Shown here: one piece after another, positions 34,530 to 44,100 of the stretch
How the letters are laid out: the number at the start of each line of letters is the position of its first letter
Position numbering within the stretch: the first letter of the stretch is position 1
Source: a bacterium
Lineage (GTDB): Bacteria; CAIWAD01
DNA length: 64,000 bases
Reading direction: 5' to 3'
Assembly (NCBI GenBank): GCA_030429345.1
Contig: JAUIFJ010000010.1
Location: 1-64,000 of the forward strand
The notes under the pieces: generated by a model
Databases searched by the model: none
What the model saw: only the letters and a program-made list of their open reading frames with translations
Told to the model about the DNA's origin: nothing
Made by a program: the position numbers and the translations under genes

Positions 34530-37391
34530 ATGCGAGCAACCAAAAACCTCATCCGGCTCTTCCTTCTGGGCCTGACGGCGGCCTTCCTGCTGCAAGCCTG
34601 CAGCTCGATCGACGGGGACTTCGCGGAGAATGCCATTCCGCGGGTCAACTTCGTCAACAATGAGCCCGACGCGGACGAGAGCGAATTCCAGTTCCACATC
34701 GAACAGTACAATTTCGCCTTCCTCGACAGCCTGAGCGGCTTCAGCGAGGCCTCGCCGGCCCGCTTTCCGGCGCCCGGCGCCACGGCGACGGAGAACGTCC
34801 GTTTCCAGCTGATCAACTACCAGTACTTCCAGGTCGTGTCCATCGACTCGATCTACGTGCGCGACGAGAACGGCGACTACGCCATGACCGTCGACCCCTC
34901 GCTCTACCAGCTGGACCCGAACATCGGGCGCTACCTGTGGATCACGCAGCCCGCCGCCGCGGACCCCTTCCACTGGGCGCTGAACACGCACTACGTGATC
35001 GCCGGCGAGTTCAAGTACCAGCCGGTCTACTCCTTTTCGCCGATGATCTTCTGGGTCGGCAGCGATCCGGACGGTTTCGTCGAGCAGTACCGCTACATGA
35101 ATGTGGAGTACACGACGGATGCCGCCCTGCAGTCCCTGCTGAGCAGCCTGGCCGCGGACCCGGACATGGACCTGGAATGGTCGTATACGCAGAACACCCA
35201 GGCCGTCATCAACCTGGACACCTCGCTGGGCCAGATCCGCAAGCACGTGATGCTGGTGCAGGCCATCGACAACCTGGGCGCCGTCTCCGAACCGGACACG
35301 CGCATCTTCAACCGCTCCAACCGCGCTCCCAACACGCCGCGGCTGACCTACCAGAAGGACGGCTTCAGCTCCCTGGGCCAGCCCTCCGAGTATACGCGCC
35401 GCGTGATCAACTGGGATGACTTCATCGGCGACGCCTCGATTGCCAACAACCTGGCGAGCCAGACGCCCTACGCGACGCTGCCCAGCTTCTACCGTCCGGT
35501 CGATGCCTGGAACGGCATTCGCTTCCTGGTGGCCGGCGACGACCCCGACGACCAGGCCTTCGTCACGATTCCCCTGCAGTTCCGCTACCGGCTGGTCAAG
35601 TTCGACGAGAACAGCGACAGCCTGGACTACTTCCGCAGCTATGACGGCACCTGGGAGGACGACGGCCACTGGGTCGGCACCTATACGGACTCCACCGGCT
35701 GGGTCAGCGATCACGCGGAATGGATCACGCTCAGCGAATCCAACGTGATCGACTACGAGGACGCCTACGGCTTCGACGCGGACGGCTGGAGCGACAATTC
35801 GATCCTCGAGCTCTACAACCTGGACAGCGGCTGGTACCAACTGATGGTCTGGACCCGCGACGACGGCCTGGAAGCCTGCGCCACGCCGGCCTGGATGCGA
35901 TTCAAGGTCCAGCGCATGGAGCGCACGCCGGAAAAAGGCGTCCTGCTGATGAACTGGACGCCGACCAGCCTGCCGCCCGCCACGGCCTGGAATGTCTTCG
36001 GCGGTCGCAGCCATGGCGAACTGGGCGAGTGGTACCGCGACCTGATCGACGAATCCTATGTCAGCCTGGGAGCCAATCCGGCGGATCTGCGCTGGAACAC
36101 GGAGTTCCCCGACGATTTCACCCTGCGCTACTGGCAGCCCGGCGAGACTGCGGACAGCCTGGGGCACGAGGCCTTCCCGAGCTACATGCCCTTCGAGGAG
36201 ATGTGCCAGTACAAGGTGGTCATCTGCGTGGACGACGGCTACAAGGGCAACAGCAGCCGTATCACGGCGATCAACGACTACTTCCGCGTGATCGCCATGG
36301 ACTACCTGGACCTGGGCGGCAACCTCTTCTGGACCGGACACAGCAGCCTGGCCAAGTCCTTCGGCTACAATCCCACGGACATCAACAATACCCAGCAGTT
36401 CCTGACCACCAATTCCGGTGACTTCCTGGGCAACTACATGGGCATCCAGGATGTCTACATCGACCAGTTCCTGACCTTCCAGAACAGCATCGGCGACGGC
36501 ATGACCGCCGCGATTCCGGAATTCGACTTCCTGGACACGCTGCGGCTGAACCAGGCCGTGATCGACACCATGCGCGGCGACGGAAACACCTTTTTCGACG
36601 GTCGCTTCGATGACGGCGACGAGCAGACGCCCTTCGACTGGCGAAGCCCGCTGCCCGGCGACTGCGTGCCCTATATCGAGTCCTTCTCCGTGGACGACGA
36701 GTCGGGCACGGAATCGATGTATACCTACAACAGCTACTCGGCGAACGTGGAGCGGCGGCAGGTCTTCGACTTCTTCGAGGTCATCGACGCCAGCGATCCC
36801 AGCCGCGACTTCCTCTTCGCGCCCGTGTCCCAGGGAGGACTGGGGCTGAATTTCCCGCGCGAACCTGGACCGAACGGCTGCTGGATCTGGATCCCGAACA
36901 CCGAGCGCAACCTGCAGGACATGACGATCTTCAGCACCTTCGAGGCGCACAACATCAGTCGGCCGGACAACATGTGGGCCCAGGTGATCCAGGATGTGCA
37001 GGTACTGGATACCGACAACCGCTGGAAGGTGCACATGTACCTGCAGCACCAGACCATTTCGGATACGACGGACTACTGGGCCGTGGGCGACACGGTGAGC
37101 GTCGACCTGGAATGGGACCCCGTCCTGGACAAGCACCGCAAGGTGACCATGTGCTTCACGGAAAACACCAATTCCAGCGGCGGTTTCGGGCCCTTCGGCG
37201 GTTTCGCCACCTACACCAACTTCCGCACGGCCTTCAACACCGTGCCGCTCTATCTGATGGAAGAGGGCGGATTCGGCACTGTTGATCCCAGTTTCGGACT
37301 TCTGCCGGGCTCGGGCTACAAAGGCCTCATGGAAGCGGTGATCGCCTCCTTCTACGAGCCGAAGATCCAGGACCTGCTTGAAGGCAACTAG
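34530..37391 (+). CDS. Very large lipoprotein of unknown function
   Basis: 953 residues, 10 bases after the PorV-like gene. Lipobox LLQAC, with the lipidated Cys at 24. Segments resemble Ig/cadherin-like beta sandwiches (SFSPMIFWVGSDPDGFVEQYRY). The central part (about 565-610) has a run KVVICVDDGYKGN ... DYLDLGGNLFWTGHS that looks like an alpha/beta glutamine-amidotransferase-like or flavodoxin-like fold; that is a pattern impression only. It is last in the operon and followed by a terminator. Its constant company with the TonB receptor and PorV-like protein points to a surface complex. Confidence 0.6.
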   Translation: MRATKNLIRLFLLGLTAAFLLQACSSIDGDFAENAIPRVNFVNNEPDADESEFQFHIEQYNFAFLDSLSGFSEASPARFPAPGATATENVRFQLINYQYFQVVSIDSIYVRDENGDYAMTVDPSLYQLDPNIGRYLWITQPAAADPFHWALNTHYVIAGEFKYQPVYSFSPMIFWVGSDPDGFVEQYRYMNVEYTTDAALQSLLSSLAADPDMDLEWSYTQNTQAVINLDTSLGQIRKHVMLVQAIDNLGAVSEPDTRIFNRSNRAPNTPRLTYQKDGFSSLGQPSEYTRRVINWDDFIGDASIANNLASQTPYATLPSFYRPVDAWNGIRFLVAGDDPDDQAFVTIPLQFRYRLVKFDENSDSLDYFRSYDGTWEDDGHWVGTYTDSTGWVSDHAEWITLSESNVIDYEDAYGFDADGWSDNSILELYNLDSGWYQLMVWTRDDGLEACATPAWMRFKVQRMERTPEKGVLLMNWTPTSLPPATAWNVFGGRSHGELGEWYRDLIDESYVSLGANPADLRWNTEFPDDFTLRYWQPGETADSLGHEAFPSYMPFEEMCQYKVVICVDDGYKGNSSRITAINDYFRVIAMDYLDLGGNLFWTGHSSLAKSFGYNPTDINNTQQFLTTNSGDFLGNYMGIQDVYIDQFLTFQNSIGDGMTAAIPEFDFLDTLRLNQAVIDTMRGDGNTFFDGRFDDGDEQTPFDWRSPLPGDCVPYIESFSVDDESGTESMYTYNSYSANVERRQVFDFFEVIDASDPSRDFLFAPVSQGGLGLNFPREPGPNGCWIWIPNTERNLQDMTIFSTFEAHNISRPDNMWAQVIQDVQVLDTDNRWKVHMYLQHQTISDTTDYWAVGDTVSVDLEWDPVLDKHRKVTMCFTENTNSSGGFGPFGGFATYTNFRTAFNTVPLYLMEEGGFGTVDPSFGLLPGSGYKGLMEAVIASFYEPKIQDLLEGN

Positions 37392-37415
37392 GGTTCCTGC
37401 ATCGTGATCGATTGA

Positions 37416-37447
37416 AAACGCCCCGGTTCGAATGGATCGGGGCGTTT
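37416..37447 (+). terminator. Terminator of the five-gene surface operon
   Basis: A perfect 10-base-pair stem (AAACGCCCCG / CGGGGCGTTT) with a 12-base loop starts 25 bases after the last stop. It is flanked by A and T runs. Confidence 0.75.
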
Positions 37448-37468
37448 CTGGCACTTGGGGGGGGAGAA

Positions 37469-37513
37469 GAACTCGCACGGAGAGCACAGAGTAGACAGAG
37501 GGCACGGAGAAGA
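37469..37513 (-). repeat. Purine-rich 45-bp repeat (copy 1)
   Basis: The stretch built of CACGGAG, GCACAGAG and GACAGAGG words is the reverse complement of 48686-48730, with about nine of ten positions matching over 45 bases. Its right end (GGAGAAGA) serves as the Shine-Dalgarno of the mltG GTG start. Similar words are common in intergenic DNA of environmental bacteria (general knowledge). Confidence 0.8.
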
Positions 37514-38575
37514 GTGAATCAGGCGGAGCAGCAAGAGCGGGGACAAGAGAGGCGGAGCGGGGCAAGGCTTCGTCTGTTGCCGGCGGTGGCTCTTGCGGTT
37601 CTGCTGGTGTTCGCGGGGATGGGCGGATTCTTCTGGTGGTCCTTCGAGCGACTGCCGGCGGGAAAGCCGGAAGCGCGATTGGAGCTGCGTGTCGAGGCCG
37701 GCGATGGCCTGGCGCGCATTGCCCGGCGCCTGCAGGATGTGGAGGTGCTGCATCGGCCGCGTCTCTTCCAGGCGGGAGCCCGGCTCTACGGTCTGGATAC
37801 GGGCCTGCAACTGGGGCGTTTCGAGCTGAACGGCGCTATGAGCTGCCGCGAACTGCTCGATGCTCTGCATGTCTATTCCGTGCCCGGCCATTTCTTGACG
37901 GTGCCCGAAGGTCTGCGCCTGCGCGAAATCGCCGGGCGCGTCGCGGCGAAGAGCCATTTGGACAGCCTGCGCTTCCTGGAACTCTGCCGGCAGCCGGATT
38001 GGCTGGAGTGGCAGGAAGGCGATGCGCTGCCGGATCTGCAGGGATGGCTTTTTCCCGACAGCTACCGGGTCAGCGAAGCGGATCGCGAGGAAGACCTGAT
38101 CCGCCGCATGCTGGAGCGCGGCCGGCAGGTCGTCTGCGAGCTGCAGCCGGCCTGTGACACCCTGGACTGGAACCGCCTGCTGACCCTGGCTTCGATCGTC
38201 CAGGGGGAGTACCAGGTCGCCTCCGAAGCGGATACGATTGCCGGGGTCTACCTGAACCGCCTGGAAAAGGGCATGAAGCTGCAGGCCGATCCGACGGTGC
38301 AGTTCCTGTTGCCGGAACCGCGACGCCTGCTCTTCCGTGACCTGGAACTGGACAGTCCCTACAATACCTACAAAGTGTACGGCCTGCCGCCCGGTCCGAT
38401 CAACTCACCCGGGCGAGTGGCCCTGCAGGCGGTGCTCTTTCCGGCCCGAATGGACTACCTTTACTTCGTCGCCGACGGCACCGGCAAGCACCTCTTCGCG
38501 AAGGACGCCGCCGGCCACGCGGAGAACCGCAAGGTGCTTGATCGCCTGCGCCGTGAGCTGCGGCGGCGTCGGTAG
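37514..38575 (+). CDS. mltG: Endolytic murein transglycosylase, MltG/YceG
   Basis: 353 residues from GTG 37514, placed by the Shine-Dalgarno GGAGAAGA. The longer reading from a TTG at 37412 would run through a terminator. One membrane anchor (about 20-45) is followed by a LysM-like segment (VEAGDGLARIARRLQD) and the YceG domain (ASIV.., YLNRLEKGMKLQADPTVQFLL, SPYNTYKVYGLPPGPINSPG). MltG cuts nascent glycan strands to set their length at the inner membrane. In the catalytic motif, usually ASIVEKE, this protein has ASIVQGE, so the first of the two glutamates is Gln. It faces the periplasm. Confidence 0.88.
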   Translation: MNQAEQQERGQERRSGARLRLLPAVALAVLLVFAGMGGFFWWSFERLPAGKPEARLELRVEAGDGLARIARRLQDVEVLHRPRLFQAGARLYGLDTGLQLGRFELNGAMSCRELLDALHVYSVPGHFLTVPEGLRLREIAGRVAAKSHLDSLRFLELCRQPDWLEWQEGDALPDLQGWLFPDSYRVSEADREEDLIRRMLERGRQVVCELQPACDTLDWNRLLTLASIVQGEYQVASEADTIAGVYLNRLEKGMKLQADPTVQFLLPEPRRLLFRDLELDSPYNTYKVYGLPPGPINSPGRVALQAVLFPARMDYLYFVADGTGKHLFAKDAAGHAENRKVLDRLRRELRRRR

Positions 38576-38576
38576 T

Positions 38577-38750
38577 GGCAATCGCTATCGGGATCGCTAT
38601 CGCTATCGATGGTGGACGAAACAGGAAAGCCCAATCGCGGACACGCGCCAGACTTCCGGGCCGAGTCCGGGGGAAACCGGGCGAAAGTGTGAGACGTCGA
38701 TAGCGATAGCGATCGCGCACGCAAGCGTGCGCGGAGCGATAGCGATGAAG
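38577..38750. repeat. Palindromic ATCGCTATCG element between mltG and uvrD
   Basis: Repeated ATCGCTATCG words at 38580-38612 (ending ATCGCTATCGCTATCGA) are answered by inverted TCGATAGCGATAGCGAT at about 38697-38713 and again near 38736-38746. A CGCACGC/GCGTGCG hairpin lies between the two right-hand blocks. It fills nearly the whole gap between the two genes. Confidence 0.75.
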
Positions 38751-38758
38751 AGAGTAGA

Positions 38759-41104
38759 ATGAAAGTGAGTGGAATGAATCTGGACGGCCTGAATACCGAG
38801 CAGCAGAATGCCGTGACACGGACCGAAGGGCCGGTGCTGATCCTGGCCGGAGCGGGCAGCGGCAAGACGCGCGTGTTGACTCACCGCATCGCCTGGATGC
38901 TCGAGCAGCGCGTCTGTCGGCCCTGGCAGATCCTGGCCCTGACCTTCACCAACAAGGCCGCCCGCGAGATGAAGGATCGCATTGCCCAGCTGGTCGGCGA
39001 GCGAGTCGACGAGATGTGGGTCGGGACCTTCCACTCCATCTTCGCCCGCATCCTGCGCCGGGAGGCCGAGCTGCTGGGCTACGACCGCAACTACAGCATC
39101 TACGACAGCGACGACCAGCTGCGTCTGCTCAAGGACATCATGAAGCGGCGCGAGATCAGCACCAACCAGCTGAATCCCAAGCGCGTGCGCTCCGTGATCA
39201 GTTCGGCGAAGAACGCCATGCTGGACCCGGAAAGCTTCGCCAACAGCGACAGCGGCTACCTGCATGAGCTGTATACGGACATCTTCCGCGACTACAGCGC
39301 CGGCCTGAAGAAGGCCAACGCCATGGACTTCGACGACCTGCTGCTCCTGCCGATCGAGCTCTTCCGCAAATTCCCGGAACGGCTCCACTATTGGCGGGAC
39401 CGCTTCCGCCACGTGATGATCGACGAGTACCAGGACACCAACCGCGCCCAGTTCACCGTGACACAGATGCTGGCCGAGGAGCACAACAACATCTGCGTCG
39501 TCGGCGACGACGACCAGAGCATCTACGGCTGGCGCGGGGCGGACATCTCCAACATTCTCGACTTCGAGGACCACTGGCCGCAGACGGCGGTCTTCAAGCT
39601 CGAGCAGAACTACCGCTCCAGCGAAACGATCCTCGAGACCGCGCATTCCATCGTGTCGCACAACGCCGGCCGCAAGCCCAAGAAGCTGTGGACCGACAAG
39701 GGCAAGGGCGAACTTGTGACCCTGCTCGCCGGCGAGGACGAGGCCATGGAGGCGGCGCTGATCTGCGACCGCATACAACAGGCCAACCGGGCCGGGCAGG
39801 GCTACGGCGATTTCGCCGTGCTCTACCGCACCAATGCCCAGTCCCGCGCCCTGGAAGAAGCGCTGATCCGCAATGGTGTACGCTATCAGATCATCGGTGG
39901 CCTGCGCTTCTACGAGCGGCGGGAGGTCAAGGACCTTTTGGCCTACCTGCGGCTGCTGGTCAATCCGCGGGATACGATCAGCCTGCTGCGCGTGATCAAC
40001 TACCCGAAGCGCGGCCTGGGAGACGTGGCCGTCGGCCGCATCCGCCAGCTGGCGGTCGAGGAGAACCTGGATTTCTACGATGCCCTGCCAGTGGCCGCCC
40101 AGCGCCTGTCCGGCGCCGCGGGCCAGCGCGCGGGGGAACTCCACGCCCTGCTGGAAGAGCTGCGCGGGCGCCTGCAGGAGGAAAGCGCGGACGCCGTGAT
40201 GCAGGAACTGATGGACCGCATCCGCCTGCTGGAACACCTGGAGGCCGAAGGCCCCGAAGGACAGCCGCGCATCGAGAACGTGCGCGAGCTGCAGAGCGCC
40301 CTGGCGCGCTACTCGGACAACAGCGAGCTGGGACTGGAGGGCTTCCTGCAGGAAGTGGCCCTGGTGGCGGATGTAGACGGCCTGCAGGACGCCGGCGACC
40401 AGGTCACGCTGATGACCGTGCACAGCGCCAAGGGCCTGGAATTCGACACGGTCTTCGTCAGCGGCCTGGAAGAAGGACTCTTCCCGCTGGGCAACAGCTT
40501 CGCCGACGAAGACGACCTGGAGGAGGAGCGGCGCCTGTTCTACGTTGCGGCGACCCGCGCCGAGCGCAAGCTCTACCTGAGCATGGCCCGCTATCGCCGA
40601 CGCTATGGCGGAGGCGGCGGAGGTCCGAGTCCCTTTCTCTCCCAGCTTCCGCCGGAACTGCTCGACCAGGCCGACGACTTCGGCGGAGGGCGCTTCCGCG
40701 GACGGGACGAGCGGGCCGGAGGACGGGATGGACGCTGGCAGGGCGGCGGCGAAACGCGTGAGACAATCCGCCGGCCGGGCCGTCCCGCGTCCAGGCCGAA
40801 GCGGAGCGGACGTGTTCCGTTGAGCGGCAGCGAGGCCCTGCTGAACAAGGTCAGCCCCTTCCGCGACGGCGCGCCCGCCGCCGATCCGATGCCGGACTAC
40901 GAGAACGAGAGCCAGGAGTTCGAAGGTCCCAGCGATCCGAGGGAGATCCACGTGCGGGCCGTCGTGCTGCACAGCAAGTACGGCCGCGGCATCGTGATCC
41001 ACAAGGCGGGTTTCGACGAGGACATGCGGATCACGGTCCGCTTCGACAGCGTGGGCGTCAAGAAGCTGGTGGCACGCTTCGCCAAGCTGCAGGTGGTCGG
41101 CTGA
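38759..41104 (+). CDS. uvrD: UvrD/PcrA-type superfamily 1A DNA helicase
   Basis: 781 residues. An ATP-driven 3'-5' helicase used in nucleotide-excision and mismatch repair and in clearing RNA polymerase or recombinase. Motif I is GAGSGKT (31-37), motif II DEYQDTN, motif III GDDDQSIYGWRGA, motif IV QNYRS, motif V LMTVHSAKGLEFD and motif VI VAATRA. The C-terminus (YGRGIVI..) resembles the PcrA/UvrD Tudor-like domain that binds RNA polymerase. An RG-rich linker (about 640-685) precedes it. ATG 38774 (MNLDGLNTEQQ) is an alternative start. Its stop overlaps the TPR gene by one base (TGATG). mutS lies 13 kb downstream. Confidence 0.95.
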   Translation: MKVSGMNLDGLNTEQQNAVTRTEGPVLILAGAGSGKTRVLTHRIAWMLEQRVCRPWQILALTFTNKAAREMKDRIAQLVGERVDEMWVGTFHSIFARILRREAELLGYDRNYSIYDSDDQLRLLKDIMKRREISTNQLNPKRVRSVISSAKNAMLDPESFANSDSGYLHELYTDIFRDYSAGLKKANAMDFDDLLLLPIELFRKFPERLHYWRDRFRHVMIDEYQDTNRAQFTVTQMLAEEHNNICVVGDDDQSIYGWRGADISNILDFEDHWPQTAVFKLEQNYRSSETILETAHSIVSHNAGRKPKKLWTDKGKGELVTLLAGEDEAMEAALICDRIQQANRAGQGYGDFAVLYRTNAQSRALEEALIRNGVRYQIIGGLRFYERREVKDLLAYLRLLVNPRDTISLLRVINYPKRGLGDVAVGRIRQLAVEENLDFYDALPVAAQRLSGAAGQRAGELHALLEELRGRLQEESADAVMQELMDRIRLLEHLEAEGPEGQPRIENVRELQSALARYSDNSELGLEGFLQEVALVADVDGLQDAGDQVTLMTVHSAKGLEFDTVFVSGLEEGLFPLGNSFADEDDLEEERRLFYVAATRAERKLYLSMARYRRRYGGGGGGPSPFLSQLPPELLDQADDFGGGRFRGRDERAGGRDGRWQGGGETRETIRRPGRPASRPKRSGRVPLSGSEALLNKVSPFRDGAPAADPMPDYENESQEFEGPSDPREIHVRAVVLHSKYGRGIVIHKAGFDEDMRITVRFDSVGVKKLVARFAKLQVVG

Positions 41105-44100
41105 TGCGCCGCCTGGTCGCCCTGCTCCTGCTGCTGCTCGTGGCCGGAAGCGCCTTCGCCGGCGAGCGGGAGGAGTTCGACTACGCGCTGCGCCTGCACC
41201 AGGAGGGCGTGTACGACATCGCCATCGAGCAATGCGAGGCCTTCCGCCGCGATTATCCCGACAGCTACCGCCTGGACCGCATTCTCTTCCTGCAGGGCGA
41301 ATGCGCCTGGGCACTGGGGGACTGGGAAGCGGCGCGCGCCGTCTGGCTGCGGCTGAGCCTGAACCACCCGAAGAGCGATCACGCCGCCGAGGCCCTTCTG
41401 CGCACCGCCGATTGCCTGGAGCGGCTCGAAAGGCCCCAGGACGCCCTGCGTGGCCTGCTCCGCGTATACGACTACTATCCGGAATCGCCCCTGGCCCCGC
41501 AGGCCCTCTTGAAGGCCGCGCGGCTGCAGGCCGCGAACCCCGTCGAGCAGCGTGAGACACTGCAGATCCTGCTGCGCGCCTTCCCCGCCCACCGCCTGGC
41601 CCGGGAAGCGGAGCTGGAACTGGCGCTCGGGTGGCTGCGCGCCGGTGAGTCGAGGCGGGGCATCCAGGGACTGCGGCGGCTGCTGCAGGAAGAGCTAGGG
41701 GACAGCCTGCGCCTGCGCGTGGTGCTCGACCTGGGGCAGGCTCTCGCAGGCCCCGACGGAGCGGCCGAGCTGGTGCAGCTCTTCGAAAGCGAACGCCCGC
41801 GCTTGCAGCATCTTCCCGGAGTGCTGCGCACGCACCTGCTGGAAGGCCGTTCCCGCCTGGAGGCCGCGGATCGGCAGGGCGCCATGGACTGCCTGCAGGC
41901 TGCCGTCGCATCGTCGCTGTTGCCATCCCTTGAACAGGCTCCGCGGGATTCCCTGCACTTGCTGCTGGGGGATGCCCGCTGCATGACCGGAGACTTTGCC
42001 GGGGCCGGTCAGGCCTGGAGCTCGATGGCGGCACAGGATGCAAGCGTTGTCCTGCGTCGCGCCCTGGCCGCCGAATGGGGCGGGAAGCCGGAAGACGCAT
42101 TGGACCTTCACCTTCAGGTGTTGCGGGACGAGGACGCGGATCCGGATCTGCGCCTGGAAGCGCTGGATCACGCCCTGGGCCTTGCAAGCGCCGGCTCCCT
42201 TCCCGAACTGGGCCGTGTCCTGCAGCAGCTGGACCTGGGGCGGGCGGCCCCCGAGGCCCTGCTTTCCGTGTGTGACGGCCTGCTGGCCCATGGCCGTACG
42301 GAGGCCGCGGGACGGCTGCTGGAGTCCCTTTCGTTGGAGGGCGAGGAACTTGCGGACGACCTGCTGGCCCTCGAGATCCGCCTGGCGGCGGCGCGGGAGG
42401 ATGATCGTCGCGCCAGCCGCCTGTGGAACACCTTCCTGCAGGATTACCCGCTGAGTCCCCTGCGTCCGGAACTGGAAGTGCTGTACGACAACCAGGTGCG
42501 TCCCCGAGCCGAGGCCGTCGAGATGAACCGCCGCCTGCTCGAACTGATGAGCACGCGCGGTCAACGCGACGAGGCGGAGGAAGCGCTTGCCTTCGGCCGC
42601 CTCTACCTGGAACACCTGGGCGATTCGACTGCCGCTCTTTCCCAGTTCGACCAGTCCCTTGCCGCCGGAGGCAGTCCGGCCACGAGGCTGCAGGCGGCAA
42701 TCGGCCGCATTCGCGCCGGTTGGTCCAGTCTTTCCATGGAAGAGCGTGTACGACAGAGTCGCCAGTTCCAGGCAGCTGCTTCCGCGGAAGATCCCGCCAG
42801 GGCCGGGAAGCTGCGCGACCTGGAACTGCAGGCCCTGCTGGAGGATGCGCCGGAACAGGACCTGGAGCTGCTGCAGGGACTGCGCCGCGGTGCCGAAGAG
42901 GACCCGATTCTCCTGCGGCGCCTGCTGCTGGCGGCCGTCGAAAGCCTGCCGGATCCGCCCGCCGAAGACACTCTACTGGCCCGACGGGCACTGGCCTGGG
43001 GCGACACGCTGCAGATCCTCAGCGGCCTGGATGCTCCCTGTCTGCTGGGAATGGCCCGCGCCGCGACCCTACTGCCGGACCAGGCCGCCCGCGCGGCCAT
43101 GCTGGCCCGCGAGCTGCTGCAAGGATACCCGGCGGCACCGGAGGTGGTCGAAGCGGAGATCCTGTTGTCTTCCCTGGAGAGCACCAGCGACGAGGAGCGC
43201 GTCGCCCTGCTGGAGCGTATACAGCAGGAACGGGCCTATCATCCCGTGGCGCGCGAAGCCGGTCACCTGCTGGTGGTCCTGCGGCAGCGGGAGGGACGCT
43301 GGCAGGAGGCCCTGTCCCTGTGCGACAGCCTGCTGGCGGGGTCGATGGTCCGTCCCGCGCCCCTGCCGATCCTTCCGGCCCGCGTCGATCCCCTGGTCTA
43401 CAATCGCGGGCGCAGCCTGCAGGAACTGGGCCGTGCCCGCGAGGCCGTCGAGGCCTACCGCCTGCTGCTCTCGGCCGCGCCGCAGGGCGACCGGGCGGCG
43501 GACCTGCTGCTGCGCCTGGGGCAGTGCAGCGAAGCGCTCGGCGAAAGCGAGCAGGCGCTGCTGTATTACCGCAACCTCAACGCCTTCTATCCGCGGACTC
43601 CGGCCAACGCCCGCGGCCTGGTGCGCATGGCTTCCATCTATGCGGAAAGCGGCCGTGAGACGCAGGCCCTCAAGGTGTATGACAACCTCAAGGAGGAGCG
43701 CCGCGGGGATCCGCTGGTCGGCTACGGCTGGATCCGGGCGCTCTATGCCGCCGGGCAGCTCGAGCTGGGCCGCGAGCAGATGTCGGCCTACCTGAAGCGG
43801 CACGAGGCGGTGATCGACAAGGACACGGTCAGCGCGGCCTTCAACCTGGAAAAGGGGCGCTTCCTGCTGCGCCGCGGCCGCCTGGACGACGCGCAGAAAT
43901 CGCTGAAGGTTGTGACACGCCGCTACGACGAGACGCGCTTTGCCGCCCCGGCGCGGCTGGAACTGGCACGCGTGGCCCTGCGCGCCGGCCGTGAGGACGA
44001 TGCCCTCGAACTGCTCGAGGGCCTGGAAAAGGATCCGCGCCTGGCGGCCCCTGCCAGCCTGGAGCGCGGCTGGATCTTCCAGCGCCGCGGCGAAGGCGCG

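Noticed and set aside
38603-42991. A 1462-codon minus-strand frame across uvrD and the TPR gene
   Set aside because: Antisense to genes with clear motifs; P/R/A/G-rich nonsense sequence.
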